Below are positions 8,307 to 17,474 of a DNA stretch of 64,000 bases, piece by piece. This DNA is from Caenimonas aquaedulcis. GTDB lineage: Bacteria; Pseudomonadota; Gammaproteobacteria; Burkholderiales; Burkholderiaceae_C. Positions within the stretch are counted from its first letter, which is position 1; every line of letters begins with the position of its first letter. A model generated the notes under the pieces. It did no database searches, had not been told where the DNA came from, and saw nothing but the letters and a program-made list of their open reading frames with translations. A program made the translations under genes and the position numbers. The stretch spans positions 4,120,618 through 4,184,617 of the forward strand of contig NZ_JADWYS010000001.1 of NCBI RefSeq assembly GCF_015831345.1, read 5' to 3'.

Positions 8307-9818
8307 ATGCGTGCCAACCCCTCCGCGCCCAATTTCGACCAGCAGGCCCGCGCATCCACCGGCATCAAGGGCCTGGATGACATCCTGGGTGGCGGCCTCC
8401 CCGAAAATCACCTCTACCTCGTCGAGGGCACGCCCGGCGCGGGCAAGACGACGCTGGGCCTTCAGTTCCTTCGCAAGGGCGTCGAAAGCGGCGACAAGGG
8501 CCTCTACATCACCCTCTCGGAGACGGCCGCCGAACTGAAGACGGTGGCGGCGTCGCATGGCTGGACGCTCGACGGCGTGGAGATTTTCCAGCTGGTCACC
8601 GAAGACGGCCTGAGCCCCGAATCCGAGCAGTCGATCCTGCATCCGTCGGAGGTGGAGCTCGGCGAGACGACGCGGGGCATCATGGCCGCCGTCGAGCAGA
8701 TCCGGCCGCGCCGGGTCGTCTTCGACAGCCTGTCGGAGATGCGCCTGCTGGCCCAGAACTCCCTGCGCTACCGCCGGCAGGTGCTGGCACTGAAGAGCTT
8801 CTTTTCCTCGCGCAACTGCACCGTGCTGCTGCTGGACGACCGCAGCGCGTCGCACGACGACCTGCAGCTGCACAGCATCGCGCACGGCGTGATCGCCCTG
8901 GACCACAGCGTGGACTCCTACGGCCCCGAGCGCCGCCACCTGCGGGTGGTGAAGATGCGCGGCATCCCGTTTCGCGGCGGCGAGCACGACTTCAACCTCG
9001 ATACCGGCGGGCTGTCGGTGTTTCCGCGACTCGTGGCGGCGGAACACCGCACGGATTTCGAAGGCGAGCTCGTGTCCACCGGCACGGCCGCGCTCGACTT
9101 GTTGCTCGGCGGCGGCATCGCGCGCGGCAGCAACACGCTCTTCGCGGGACCGTCGGGCGTGGGCAAGACCACCACGGCGGTGGCATGCACGCGCGCCGCG
9201 CTGTTGCGCGGCGAAAGGGCGGTCTATTACTGTTTCGACGAGGGCCTCGCGACGCTGCTGACCCGCAGCCGGGCCCTGGGCATGGACGTGGACCCGTTCC
9301 TGCGCAGCGGGCAGCTGAGGCTGCAGATGCTGGATCCGGCGGAGGTATCGCCGGGCGAATTCGCCAACATGGTCCGTGCGGCCGTGGAAGACGGCGCGCG
9401 CACAGTGGTGATCGACAGCCTCAACGCGTACCTGCAGGCCATGTCGGGCGACAAGCACCTGCTGCTGCAGATGCACGAACTGCTCACCTACCTGAACCAG
9501 CGCGGCGTCGTCACCATCCTCATCCTCGCGCAACATGGCCTCGTGGGGGACGTGCGCGGCGACGTGGATTTGAGTTACCTGTCGGACGGCATCCTGCTGT
9601 TCCGTTTTTTCGAGGCGCGCGGCAGCCTGCTCAAGGCGGTCTCGGCCGTCAAGAGCCGCACCAGCCCGCACGAGCTCACCATCCGCGAGTTCCGGCTGGG
9701 ACCGAAGGGCATCGAGGTCGGCGAGGCGCTGACCGATTTCCACGGTGTCATGTCCGGTATCGCCACTTACCGCGGAAGCATGCCCCTGCTGTCCGACGCC
9801 GACGGGACCCCCGCATGA
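8307..9818 (+). CDS. KaiC-like double-domain ATPase
   Basis: A 503-residue protein with two RecA-like KaiC domains. The CI domain has Walker A GTPGAGKTT (41-49) and a Ser-Glu pair at 71-72. The CII domain has Walker A GPSGVGKTT (281-289) and Asp-Glu at 311-312. Cyanobacterial KaiC has Glu-Glu at both places. By eye the CII phosphosite pair aligns with Ser423-Tyr424 rather than Ser-Thr. No kaiA or kaiB is seen anywhere in the window. Its stop overlaps the next gene, a hybrid histidine kinase, by ATGA, so it probably works as a regulator of that kinase rather than as part of a classical clock. The start follows a 115-bp gap without a clear promoter. Confidence 0.9.
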   Translation: MRANPSAPNFDQQARASTGIKGLDDILGGGLPENHLYLVEGTPGAGKTTLGLQFLRKGVESGDKGLYITLSETAAELKTVAASHGWTLDGVEIFQLVTEDGLSPESEQSILHPSEVELGETTRGIMAAVEQIRPRRVVFDSLSEMRLLAQNSLRYRRQVLALKSFFSSRNCTVLLLDDRSASHDDLQLHSIAHGVIALDHSVDSYGPERRHLRVVKMRGIPFRGGEHDFNLDTGGLSVFPRLVAAEHRTDFEGELVSTGTAALDLLLGGGIARGSNTLFAGPSGVGKTTTAVACTRAALLRGERAVYYCFDEGLATLLTRSRALGMDVDPFLRSGQLRLQMLDPAEVSPGEFANMVRAAVEDGARTVVIDSLNAYLQAMSGDKHLLLQMHELLTYLNQRGVVTILILAQHGLVGDVRGDVDLSYLSDGILLFRFFEARGSLLKAVSAVKSRTSPHELTIREFRLGPKGIEVGEALTDFHGVMSGIATYRGSMPLLSDADGTPA

Positions 9819-11533
9819 CCGAATTGAGAGTACTCGTCCATGCACCGCGGGGCCGGGACGCCGCCGTGGTGAAGGACGTGATCGAGGCCAGCCACCGCGT
9901 CGAGGTCTGCGCCACCGCACCGCAGCTGGTTGCGGCCCTGAATGCGGGAGCCGCGGCCGCGGTGCTGACGGAAGAAGTCCTGAACGAGGCGGGCCTGGCC
10001 GAGGCCCTGCGCACGTGGCTCGCCGGCCAGCCGCCCTGGTCCGACTTTCCCTTCGTCGTCCTGGCGGCCCGCAAGGTCGGGCCGCGCGCGCAGAGCGCGA
10101 CGCAGGCCCTGCACGGCCTGGGCAACGTGATCCTGCTCGAGCGGCCGCTCAACGCCGAGACGCTCGCGAGCGCCGCGGACGCCGCCGTGCGGGCCCGGAG
10201 GCGCCAGTACGCGACGCGCATGCACCTGGAGGAAATCCAGCAGGGCCAGTCCAAGCTCGAGCAGCTCAACGGCGAGCTCGAGCGCCGCATCGAGGGCCGC
10301 ACGCGCGAGCTGTCGGAGGCGAACAACCGGCTGATGAAGGAAATCTCCGAGCGCGAGCGCGCCCAGGCGGCGCTCACGCAGTCGCAGAAGATGGAGGCGA
10401 TCGGCCGGCTCACCGGCGGCATCGCGCACGACTTCAACAATCTCCTGCACGTGGTCAACATGAACCTCGAGCTGATCTCCCTCTATGCGAAGGAGGAGAA
10501 GGTCAAGCCGGTGGTGGACCGCGCCAAGAGCGCGTCGCGGCGCGGGGCGAAGCTCACGGGCCAGCTCCTTTCGTTCGCGCGCAACCAGTCGCTCATGCCC
10601 AAGCTCACGCACGTGAACCGGCTGCTGATGGGCATGAAGGACCTGATCGAGATCTCCGCGGGGAGCGCGGTGGCCGTGGAGTTCGAATTGTGCGAGCAGG
10701 ACGCCGCCGTCGTCGTGGACCCGAGCCAGCTCGAGATGGCGGTGCTGAACCTCGCCGTCAACTCCCGCGACGCGATGCCCGAAGGCGGCATCCTCACCAT
10801 CTCCACCTGCGAGAAGCAGGACGTCGAAGCGTACGGCGAACTCGCGCGCGGCGACTACGTCGTGGTCACCGTGAGCGACACGGGCCCCGGCATCCCGCCG
10901 CAGTTCCTGTCGAAGGTGTTCGACCCCTTCTTCACGACCAAGCCGCTGGGCAGCGGCACGGGGTTGGGCCTGAGCCAGGTGTACGGCTTCGCGCGGCAAT
11001 CGGGCGGCCTCGCCTTCATCCGCAGCGAGACGGACAAGGGCACGACGGTGGAGATGTATTTCCCCGCGGCGCGCGACGAGCAGGAGGACCAGTCGGTGCC
11101 CCTGCAATCGCTGCCGCTGCCGCGCGGCGAGAAGGCCAGGCGCATCCTCGTCGTGGAAGACGACGCCGACGTGCGCCGCGTGATCGTCGAATGCCTGGGC
11201 CTCATCGGCTACAGCGTCAACGAGGCGGCCAACGGCACCGAAGGCCTGGAGGCGATCGGCCGCGCAAAGCCCGACGTGCTGATCGTGGACTACGCGATGC
11301 CGGACATGACGGGCGCCGAAGTGATCTCCAAGGCGCGCGAGATGGGGCACCACATGCCCGTCATCCTCGCGACCGGCTATGCGGACATGGCGGAAGTGGA
11401 GCGTCTCGCCGGCAAGCTCGCGATCCTGCGCAAGCCTTTCGACATCAACACCCTGGGCGACGCCGTGGCACGCGCACTGGACGGCAAGCCCGTCGAGGAA
11501 GCGGAAGAGAGCGGGGCGCTCAGCAGCGCGTGA
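9815..11533 (+). CDS. Hybrid histidine kinase with N-terminal pseudo-receiver
   Basis: A 572-residue soluble protein without membrane segments. Residues 1-125 resemble a receiver fold but lack the phosphoacceptor Asp (the position reads VLTEE). Residues about 128-190 form a charged coiled coil. Then come a HisKA domain with His205 (IAHDFNN), a HATPase domain with N, G1 and G2 boxes (NLAVNSRDAM, DTGPGIP, GTGLGLS), and a C-terminal receiver with Asp492 (IVDYAMP). The start overlaps the KaiC-like gene (ATGA). The SDR gene begins 1 bp after the stop. The lack of a separate sensor domain suggests that input comes from a partner, plausibly the KaiC-like ATPase. Confidence 0.92.
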   Translation: MTELRVLVHAPRGRDAAVVKDVIEASHRVEVCATAPQLVAALNAGAAAAVLTEEVLNEAGLAEALRTWLAGQPPWSDFPFVVLAARKVGPRAQSATQALHGLGNVILLERPLNAETLASAADAAVRARRRQYATRMHLEEIQQGQSKLEQLNGELERRIEGRTRELSEANNRLMKEISERERAQAALTQSQKMEAIGRLTGGIAHDFNNLLHVVNMNLELISLYAKEEKVKPVVDRAKSASRRGAKLTGQLLSFARNQSLMPKLTHVNRLLMGMKDLIEISAGSAVAVEFELCEQDAAVVVDPSQLEMAVLNLAVNSRDAMPEGGILTISTCEKQDVEAYGELARGDYVVVTVSDTGPGIPPQFLSKVFDPFFTTKPLGSGTGLGLSQVYGFARQSGGLAFIRSETDKGTTVEMYFPAARDEQEDQSVPLQSLPLPRGEKARRILVVEDDADVRRVIVECLGLIGYSVNEAANGTEGLEAIGRAKPDVLIVDYAMPDMTGAEVISKAREMGHHMPVILATGYADMAEVERLAGKLAILRKPFDINTLGDAVARALDGKPVEEAEESGALSSA

Positions 11534-11534
11534 C

Positions 11535-12449
11535 GTGAAGCGCAGCACCCTGGCCGGGCAGGTCATCGTCATCACCGGCGCCACGAGCGGCATCGGGCTG
11601 TGCACCGCGCAGCTCGCGGCGCAGCGCGGCGCCAAAGTCGTCCTGGTCGCGCGCAGCACTGGCGTGCTCGAGAGCGTCGTGCGGCTGATCCGCGAGAGCG
11701 GCCATGACGCGATCCACCTCGTCGCCGACGTGGCCGACCGCGCGCAGGTCGCGGCCGCGGCCCAGGCGGCGATCGACGCCTACGGGCGCATCGACACCTG
11801 GGTCAACAACGCGGGCGTGTCCATCTACGGGCGGCTCGACGAGGTGAGCGAGGAAGACAGCCGGCGGATGTTCGACGTGAACTTCTGGGGCGTGGTCAAC
11901 GGCTCGCTGGCGGCCCTGCCGCATCTGAAAGCCAGCGAAGGCGCGCTCATCAACGTGGGCAGCGAGGTGTCCGAACTCGCGCTGCCCCTGCAGGGCATGT
12001 ATGCCAGCTCCAAGCTCGCGGTGAAGGGCTTCACCGACGCGCTGCGCGTCGAGCAGGAGGAAGTGGACAAGTCAGGCGTGTCGGTCACGCTGATCCAGCC
12101 GTCCGCCGTGGATACCCCGCATCCGCAGCATGCGCGCAACTACATGGATGCCGAGCCGCGTCATCCGACGCCCACGATCGATCCGGCGCGCGTCGCCGAG
12201 GCGATCCTCCGGGCCGCGACCGAGGGCGGGCGCGACGTGAAGGTCGGCGCCATCGCGATGTTGAACAGCGCGATGTCCACGCTCGCGCCCGCACTCGCGG
12301 ACAAGCTCGCCGCGCGGCGCGCGGACCGGCAGCAGACGGACCAGCCGCCGCAGCGGCCCGCGGGCGCGCTCTACGAGCCCACCGAATCGGGCCGCATCCA
12401 CGGGCTGCCCCAGCCCGACGAAGCATTCGCCGGCGAGGCGGATGACTGA
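11535..12449 (+). CDS. SDR-family oxidoreductase
   Basis: A 304-residue short-chain dehydrogenase/reductase. Visible are the cofactor motif TGATSGIG (14-21), NNAG, and the active-site YASSK (Tyr156, Lys160). An extended basic C-terminal tail of roughly 50 residues lies beyond the usual 250-residue fold. No ATG is available near the expected N-terminus; the GTG at 11535, one base after the kinase stop, gives a normal family start. It overlaps the following flavoprotein gene by 8 bp. The substrate is unknown. The position inside the KaiC/kinase run suggests a redox task linked to that system, but this is inference. Confidence 0.85.
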   Translation: MKRSTLAGQVIVITGATSGIGLCTAQLAAQRGAKVVLVARSTGVLESVVRLIRESGHDAIHLVADVADRAQVAAAAQAAIDAYGRIDTWVNNAGVSIYGRLDEVSEEDSRRMFDVNFWGVVNGSLAALPHLKASEGALINVGSEVSELALPLQGMYASSKLAVKGFTDALRVEQEEVDKSGVSVTLIQPSAVDTPHPQHARNYMDAEPRHPTPTIDPARVAEAILRAATEGGRDVKVGAIAMLNSAMSTLAPALADKLAARRADRQQTDQPPQRPAGALYEPTESGRIHGLPQPDEAFAGEADD

Positions 12450-13338
12450 GCCGCCGCTCGACTGCCTCGTGATCGGCGGCGGTGCGGCGGGTCTCGTGGC
12501 CTGCGTCTACCTCGGCCGGTTCCGGCGCCGCGTGGCGCTGGTCGACGAGGGCAAGAGCCGTCTGGGCTGGATTCCGAAGACGCGCAACGTGATGGGATTT
12601 CCGGACGGCATCGCGGGCAAGGACCTGTGGGCGCGCATGCGGGAGCACGCGGCCAACTATGGCGTGACCGCGCATGTGGGACGCGTGGAGAGGCTCGCGC
12701 GCGGCGCCGACGGCATCTTCGACGCCACATCGGGCAAGCAGCGCTGGCGCGCCCGCTTCGTGATCCTGGCGACGGGCGCGGTCGACGTCGTGCCCGAGCT
12801 GGGCGGCCTCGCGGAATCGCTGCAGGCGGGCGTGGTGCGCTACTGCCCCGTGTGCGATGGCTACGAGACCGAAGGGCAGCGCGTGGCCGTGCTGGGCCGC
12901 GAGGTGCACGGCATGCGCGAATCCGCCTTCCTCTCGGGCTTCGCGAACGAGGTGACCTGGCTGTCGATGGACTCGCACGCGTCGCTCCCGCAGGACGCGC
13001 TCGCCCATCTGCGCGAGCGCAAGGTCGCGATCGCCGGCGGCGACCCGCGCCACATCCACTGCGCGCCCGGGCAGGGCGTCACCGTGGAAATGCACGACGG
13101 CAAGCGGCACGAGTTCGACGTGCTCTACCCGGCCCTGGGCATCACGCATGCGTCGGAGCTCGCGACGGCGCTCGGCGCGCGTGCGCAGGAGGACGGCCAG
13201 CTCGAAGTCGACGACCACCTGCAGACGACGGTGGACGGCCTGTACACCGCGGGCGACGTGGCGGTCGGCCTGAACCAGATCAACGTCGCGGCGGGGCACG
13301 CCGCGATCGCGGCCACGGCCATCCACAACCGGCTCTGA
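12442..13338 (+). CDS. Thioredoxin-reductase-like FAD oxidoreductase
   Basis: A 298-residue flavoprotein with an FAD-binding GGGAAG (12-17), a redox pair CPVCDG (Cys135, Cys138) and the C-terminal FAD-contacting [11 protein letters not shown]. It has the overall shape of bacterial thioredoxin reductase. In the second nucleotide-binding region the usual GxGxxA is replaced by [11 protein letters not shown], so NADPH binding by the canonical motif looks lost. Relatives without that motif include ferredoxin-dependent reductases and dithiol oxidases of the GliT/HlmI kind. It is the last gene of the four-gene KaiC/kinase run. Confidence 0.87.
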   Translation: MTEPPLDCLVIGGGAAGLVACVYLGRFRRRVALVDEGKSRLGWIPKTRNVMGFPDGIAGKDLWARMREHAANYGVTAHVGRVERLARGADGIFDATSGKQRWRARFVILATGAVDVVPELGGLAESLQAGVVRYCPVCDGYETEGQRVAVLGREVHGMRESAFLSGFANEVTWLSMDSHASLPQDALAHLRERKVAIAGGDPRHIHCAPGQGVTVEMHDGKRHEFDVLYPALGITHASELATALGARAQEDGQLEVDDHLQTTVDGLYTAGDVAVGLNQINVAAGHAAIAATAIHNRL

Positions 13339-13393
13339 CCGCCGGCTCGCGCTGGACTACGATGGGCGACCTTCGTCGTATCCAGGAGCGCGC

Positions 13394-14497
13394 GTGAAGA
13401 TCAACACCGTGGAGCCCTTCATCCTGCACGTGCCGGTCACCGGCTCGCAGATCGCCGACAGCACGCACACCATCAGCCACTGGGGCGTGGTCGGCGCGCG
13501 CATCGCCACGGAGGACGGGCTGGAAGGCTTCGGCTTCACCGGCACGCATGCCTTTCTTGCCGGCGACCGCCTCATCACGCAGTGCATCTCGACATGCCAC
13601 GCGCCGCTGCTCATCGGCGAGGACCCGGACGACGTGCAGCGCCTCTGGCTCAAGCTCGCGCGCCATCCCGCCCTGCAGTGGATCGGCCGTGCAGGCATCA
13701 CCACGCTGTCGCACGCGGCGATCGACGTCGCCCTCTGGGACCTGAAGGCCAAGCGCGCGGGCGTGCCGCTGTGGAAGCTGCTCGGCGGGCAGGTGCGCGA
13801 GAAGGTGCGCGCGTACAACACCGACATCGGCTGGCTGAGCATCGCGGACGACAAGCTCGTGGAAGGCGCTCGCCGCGCGGTGGACGACGGATTCACGGGC
13901 ATCAAGATCAAGGTGGGTTCGACCGTGGAGCGGGACCCCGCGCGGCTGGCCGCGGTGCGCCGCGCGATCGGCCCGTCGGTCACGCTGGCCATCGACGGCA
14001 ACGGCAAGTGGGACCTGCCCACCTGCCTGCGCTTTTGCCACGGCGCGCGGGACCAGGACGTCTACTGGTTCGAGGAGCCGCTCTGGTACGACGACGTGAA
14101 GTCGCATGCGGAGCTGGCGCGCGCCACGAGCATTCCCGTCGCACTGGGCGAGCAGCTGTACACGCAGGATGCCTTTGCCGAGTTCTTCCACCAGCGCGCG
14201 ATCCATTGGGTGCAGCCCGACGTGACCCGCATGGCCGGCATCACCGAGGTGTGGCGCGTGTGCGAGACGGCGAATTCCTATCGCCTGCCCGTGGCGCCGC
14301 ATGCGGGCGACATGAGCCAGGTGCACGTGCACCTGAACTACGCCCACCCGGCGTGCGCCGTGCTGGAGTACATCCCGTGGATCAAGGATTGCTTCGAGGA
14401 GCCGGCGGAGGTGGTGGACGGGGTGTTCCGCTTGCCGCAGCAGCCGGGCGCGGGCACGACGCCGACGGCGCGGGCCTGGGAGCGGTTTCGCGTTTGA
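13394..14497 (+). CDS. Enolase-superfamily (mandelate racemase/MLE) enzyme
   Basis: A 367-residue member of the mandelate racemase/muconate lactonising family. The barrel shows the KxK base pair (Lys171, Lys173), metal ligands Asp201, Glu227 and Glu253, and the His base at 303 (PHAGD). This set fits acid-sugar dehydratases such as tartrate- or galactarate-type enzymes, which abstract a proton alpha to a carboxylate and use Mg2+. A leader with GGAG lies just upstream of the ATG. No sugar-acid transporter or aldolase flanks it, so the substrate is open. Confidence 0.88.
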   Translation: MKINTVEPFILHVPVTGSQIADSTHTISHWGVVGARIATEDGLEGFGFTGTHAFLAGDRLITQCISTCHAPLLIGEDPDDVQRLWLKLARHPALQWIGRAGITTLSHAAIDVALWDLKAKRAGVPLWKLLGGQVREKVRAYNTDIGWLSIADDKLVEGARRAVDDGFTGIKIKVGSTVERDPARLAAVRRAIGPSVTLAIDGNGKWDLPTCLRFCHGARDQDVYWFEEPLWYDDVKSHAELARATSIPVALGEQLYTQDAFAEFFHQRAIHWVQPDVTRMAGITEVWRVCETANSYRLPVAPHAGDMSQVHVHLNYAHPACAVLEYIPWIKDCFEEPAEVVDGVFRLPQQPGAGTTPTARAWERFRV

Positions 14498-14511
14498 TTT
14501 GCGGACGCACG

Positions 14512-14898
14512 CTACGCCAAAGACGCCCCGCGCTCGGACAACAAGGCCCGCAGCAGCGACCGATGGCACCGCGACTCCTCCTCGCAATAGCAGCCTAGCG
14601 AAAACGAGGAGGTATGCGACAGCGCCGCCAGCAAGTCCAGCACGTGGCTCGCATCGGGCTGCTTCATCTGCGCCTTGAACTTTCGCGAGAAGGCGGCCCA
14701 GTCCTTGTCGGTTTCGGCTGCGAGGCCTTGCGCCATCAGTTCCGCCGTGGGCGAAAGATTGGGCAGCCAGGTGTCGTAGAAGTCGCGCTTGCCGAATTCG
14801 CTCTTCGGCACGCCGCGCGGCGGTCGGCGCACGGTGCCCAGGCGGGGGCCTTCGTCGGGGGATCGGGGGGTGCCGAGTCGAACGATGCGGATGCTCAT
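14512..14898 (-). CDS. DUF488-family protein
   Basis: A 128-residue protein of the DUF488 family. The C-terminal half has the typical SLGCYCEEESRCHRSLL stretch with clustered Cys and His residues, and the N-terminal part has RLGTPRSPDEG. The biochemical role is not known to me. Its start overlaps the metallophosphoesterase stop by ATGA, so it is the last gene of the lipid-kinase/phosphoesterase/DUF488 run on this strand. Confidence 0.82.
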   Translation of the reverse strand: MSIRIVRLGTPRSPDEGPRLGTVRRPPRGVPKSEFGKRDFYDTWLPNLSPTAELMAQGLAAETDKDWAAFSRKFKAQMKQPDASHVLDLLAALSHTSSFSLGCYCEEESRCHRSLLRALLSERGASLA

Positions 14899-15755
14899 CC
14901 CGTCAGCGTAACGGTTTCCGTGGGAGCGGTCGATCCCTGCGCGCCCTGCGCGGCCACTTCGCGCCAGCCCTGCGCTTCCCGTTCGTAGCGGCGGCTGGAG
15001 TGCAGGCTGAAGGCGCTGCCGTCCCACTGGTAGCGGTCGAGGCGGATCTCGTCGCCGTGCACGCAGATCGCGTTGAAGGAATTGTTCTCGCCGCGCCCGC
15101 GCGTGGAGGTCGCCGTGCCCGCCTGGATCGTGAGCGCGGCATAGCCGCCGAGCTCGTAGCGGTCGGACGTGCTGCCCACGTGATGCAGGTGCATGTGCCC
15201 GGACAGCAGGAGGTCCGCCCCGCACTTGGCGAATTCGCGCATCGCCATCTTCGCGCGCCACACGAGGTCGTCGTTGTCCTTGTCCTGGGGCAGGTCGAAG
15301 GGATGGTGCGTGACGACGATCTTGGTGATGTGCGCATCGAGGGCTTCGAAGCGCTCGCGCAGCAGCGCCACCTGGTCCTGGTTGATGCGCCCGTCCTTGA
15401 TCGTGAGCGAGCGCGCCGTGTTCACGCCCGCCACGGCGATCTCGTCGTCGGCGAAGAAGGGGTCGAGCTCGGCGGTGATGTGGCGGCGAAAGCCCTTGAG
15501 CGGATTGACGAAGCGCTTGAAGACGTTGTGCAGCGGGATATCGTGGTTGCCCGGCACGACGAGCTGCGGCCGGGGCAGTGTGTCGAGGTATTCGCGCGCG
15601 GCCTTGAACTGCCCGCTGCGCGCGCGCTGCGTGAGGTCGCCCGACACGACGACGAGGCTCGGGTCGATGCGCTCCACGCATTCGCGCAGCGGCGCGAGCA
15701 GCGCGTCGTCGACGCGGCCGAAGTGGAGGTCCGACAGGTGCACCACCATTCTCAT
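14895..15755 (-). CDS. Calcineurin-like metallophosphoesterase
   Basis: A 286-residue predicted phosphoesterase with all five signature blocks of the fold: DLH (Asp9-His11), GDLT, GNHD, a THHP block and GHMHLH. These ligate two metal ions and hydrolyse phosphomono- or diesters. There is no signal peptide, so it is cytoplasmic. Its first codon overlaps the stop of the PAP2-lipid kinase gene (ATGA), which points to translational coupling and perhaps a role in phospholipid or nucleotide turnover. Confidence 0.9.
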   Translation of the reverse strand: MRMVVHLSDLHFGRVDDALLAPLRECVERIDPSLVVVSGDLTQRARSGQFKAAREYLDTLPRPQLVVPGNHDIPLHNVFKRFVNPLKGFRRHITAELDPFFADDEIAVAGVNTARSLTIKDGRINQDQVALLRERFEALDAHITKIVVTHHPFDLPQDKDNDDLVWRAKMAMREFAKCGADLLLSGHMHLHHVGSTSDRYELGGYAALTIQAGTATSTRGRGENNSFNAICVHGDEIRLDRYQWDGSAFSLHSSRRYEREAQGWREVAAQGAQGSTAPTETVTLTG

Positions 15756-17416
15756 TGATTGTCTCCTGGCTCTTCCGGCGCGGGGACGATGACGCGCAAT
15801 GCCGCGGGCCGGATGCGGTAGGTCAAGGGCGTTTCCATGAGGCTCACTTCGCCGTCGGTCGCCACGCGCATGTGGCGGTGGCGCGTGTTCACGACCAGCG
15901 ACTGCGCCGTGAGGATATCGAAGTCCTTCGCCTGGCGCAGCCGGCGGAACAGTGCGCGCAATGCGAGCCGCAGCAGGCCGAAGCGGCCCGTGCGCTGGGT
16001 GATGTACAGGCTCAGCTTGCCGTCCGCGAGGCCCTGGCTGCGCCCGCCGATCTCGAAGCCTTCCATCGTGTACTCGTTGTTGCCGATGAACGCGAAGGCG
16101 CTGCGCCGGGAGATCGGCTTGCCGTCGACTTCCATGTCGAAGGACAGCACGGGGTAGCGCTGCGCGGCATGAAGGGATGCGGCGAGGAGGGCGCCCCACT
16201 TGCCGCGCCCGAGGCGCCGGCGCTGGCGCTCGCGGTCGAGGACGATGTCGGGGTAGAGGCCGAGGCTGGAATTGTTGATGAAGACGCGCCCGTTCACTTC
16301 GGCGACATCGACCTGGACCGCGTGGCCGCGAGCCAGCACGCCGAGGGCGGCATCCACTTCGATGGGGATGCCGAGGTCCTTGGCGAAGTGGTTGAGCGTG
16401 CCCATCGGCAGCACGCCGAGCGTCACCCGCGTGCCCGCGAGCTGCGAGGCGACCGCGCTCACCGTGCCGTCCCCTCCGGAGGCGACCACCATGTCAGCGC
16501 CGCGCGCGACAGCCTGTTTCGCGGTCGACAGGATTTCCTCGCCGCTGTGGACGAGGGTCACCCGGGCGTCGAGCCCGTGCTCGCGAAGCTTGCCTTCGAC
16601 GTCCCGGGCCCATTCGGGCGCGCAGCCCTGGCCGGAACTGCTGTTGGCGATGACCTCGATGCGGGCGTCGGCCGCAGCCCCCGCGGCAGCGCCGGCGGCC
16701 GGTGCGGCAGGCGTGGTGGCGGGCGCCGCCGCCGGCCGCACCGGCCCGGCCACCCGCTCGGCCGGGTGCCGGCCCAGCAGCACGTAGCAGAACATCAGCC
16801 ATGCGCAACCTTCGGCGACGGCGGCGAGCACGTCGCTCGGGTAGTGCACACCGAGGTACACGCGCGACAAGGCCGTGAACGCGACCATGCCGACCGCCGC
16901 CACGACACCGGCGGCCCGCCAGCGCACCGGCGCCCGGTACGCGAAGAGCAGGGTGAGCACGAAACCCCACCACACGGTGGCGCCCGCCGTGTGGCCGCTC
17001 GGAAAGCTGAAGGTGTGCAGCGCCGGCAGCGGGGACTCCATCACCGGCCGGCTGCGGTGGAACTCGTACTTGACGAGTGCGTTGAGGATGAGTCCGCCGG
17101 GAACGGCCATGAGCAGGAAGGGCAGCCACGCCGCGCGCCGCTGCCAGATCAGCACGCCGGCCGCCGCGGCGGCCATGAGGCACACGCCGGTATAGCTGTG
17201 GAGATGCGTCACCCCGACCATCAGCCGGGTGAGGGTCTCGCGCGAATGCGCGTGCACCCAGGCCATGACGCCGGCGTCGGCGCGGGTGATTGGGCCCGCA
17301 CGGACGAGATCGGTGGCCAGCCAGGCGAACGAGAGGAGGGCGGCCGCCAGGAAGGCGAGCGCCTCGGGGGCCGTCAGCCGGAGGGGGGCGGGGGACCGCT
17401 GCATTGCCGCGAGCAT
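15752..17416 (-). CDS. PAP2 phosphatase-diacylglycerol kinase fusion
   Basis: A 554-residue two-enzyme protein. The N-terminal half is a PAP2 membrane phosphatase with several helices and motifs KYEFHRSRP (116-124), PSGH (139-142) and SRVYLGVHYPSD (184-195). An Ala/Pro linker (about 228-250) leads to a soluble YegS/DagK-type lipid kinase with GGDGT at 314-318 and a LPMGTLNHFA block. One half would dephosphorylate a lipid phosphate and the other would phosphorylate a lipid or undecaprenol-like alcohol. I chose the ATG at 17416, which has a GAGG-like site about 10 bp upstream; the ATG at 17404 is possible. Confidence 0.88.
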   Translation of the reverse strand: MLAAMQRSPAPLRLTAPEALAFLAAALLSFAWLATDLVRAGPITRADAGVMAWVHAHSRETLTRLMVGVTHLHSYTGVCLMAAAAAGVLIWQRRAAWLPFLLMAVPGGLILNALVKYEFHRSRPVMESPLPALHTFSFPSGHTAGATVWWGFVLTLLFAYRAPVRWRAAGVVAAVGMVAFTALSRVYLGVHYPSDVLAAVAEGCAWLMFCYVLLGRHPAERVAGPVRPAAAPATTPAAPAAGAAAGAAADARIEVIANSSSGQGCAPEWARDVEGKLREHGLDARVTLVHSGEEILSTAKQAVARGADMVVASGGDGTVSAVASQLAGTRVTLGVLPMGTLNHFAKDLGIPIEVDAALGVLARGHAVQVDVAEVNGRVFINNSSLGLYPDIVLDRERQRRRLGRGKWGALLAASLHAAQRYPVLSFDMEVDGKPISRRSAFAFIGNNEYTMEGFEIGGRSQGLADGKLSLYITQRTGRFGLLRLALRALFRRLRQAKDFDILTAQSLVVNTRHRHMRVATDGEVSLMETPLTYRIRPAALRVIVPAPEEPGDNQ

Positions 17417-17474
17417 GGCGCAGCGGCTGACCTCGCCCTGTAGTCGCGCCGCGTCAAAGGCGGGCTGCTTCTTC

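Noticed and set aside
8307..9818. A complete circadian clock locus
   Set aside because: Neither kaiA nor kaiB is in the window and the phosphosite pair is altered; only a KaiC-like protein can be supported.
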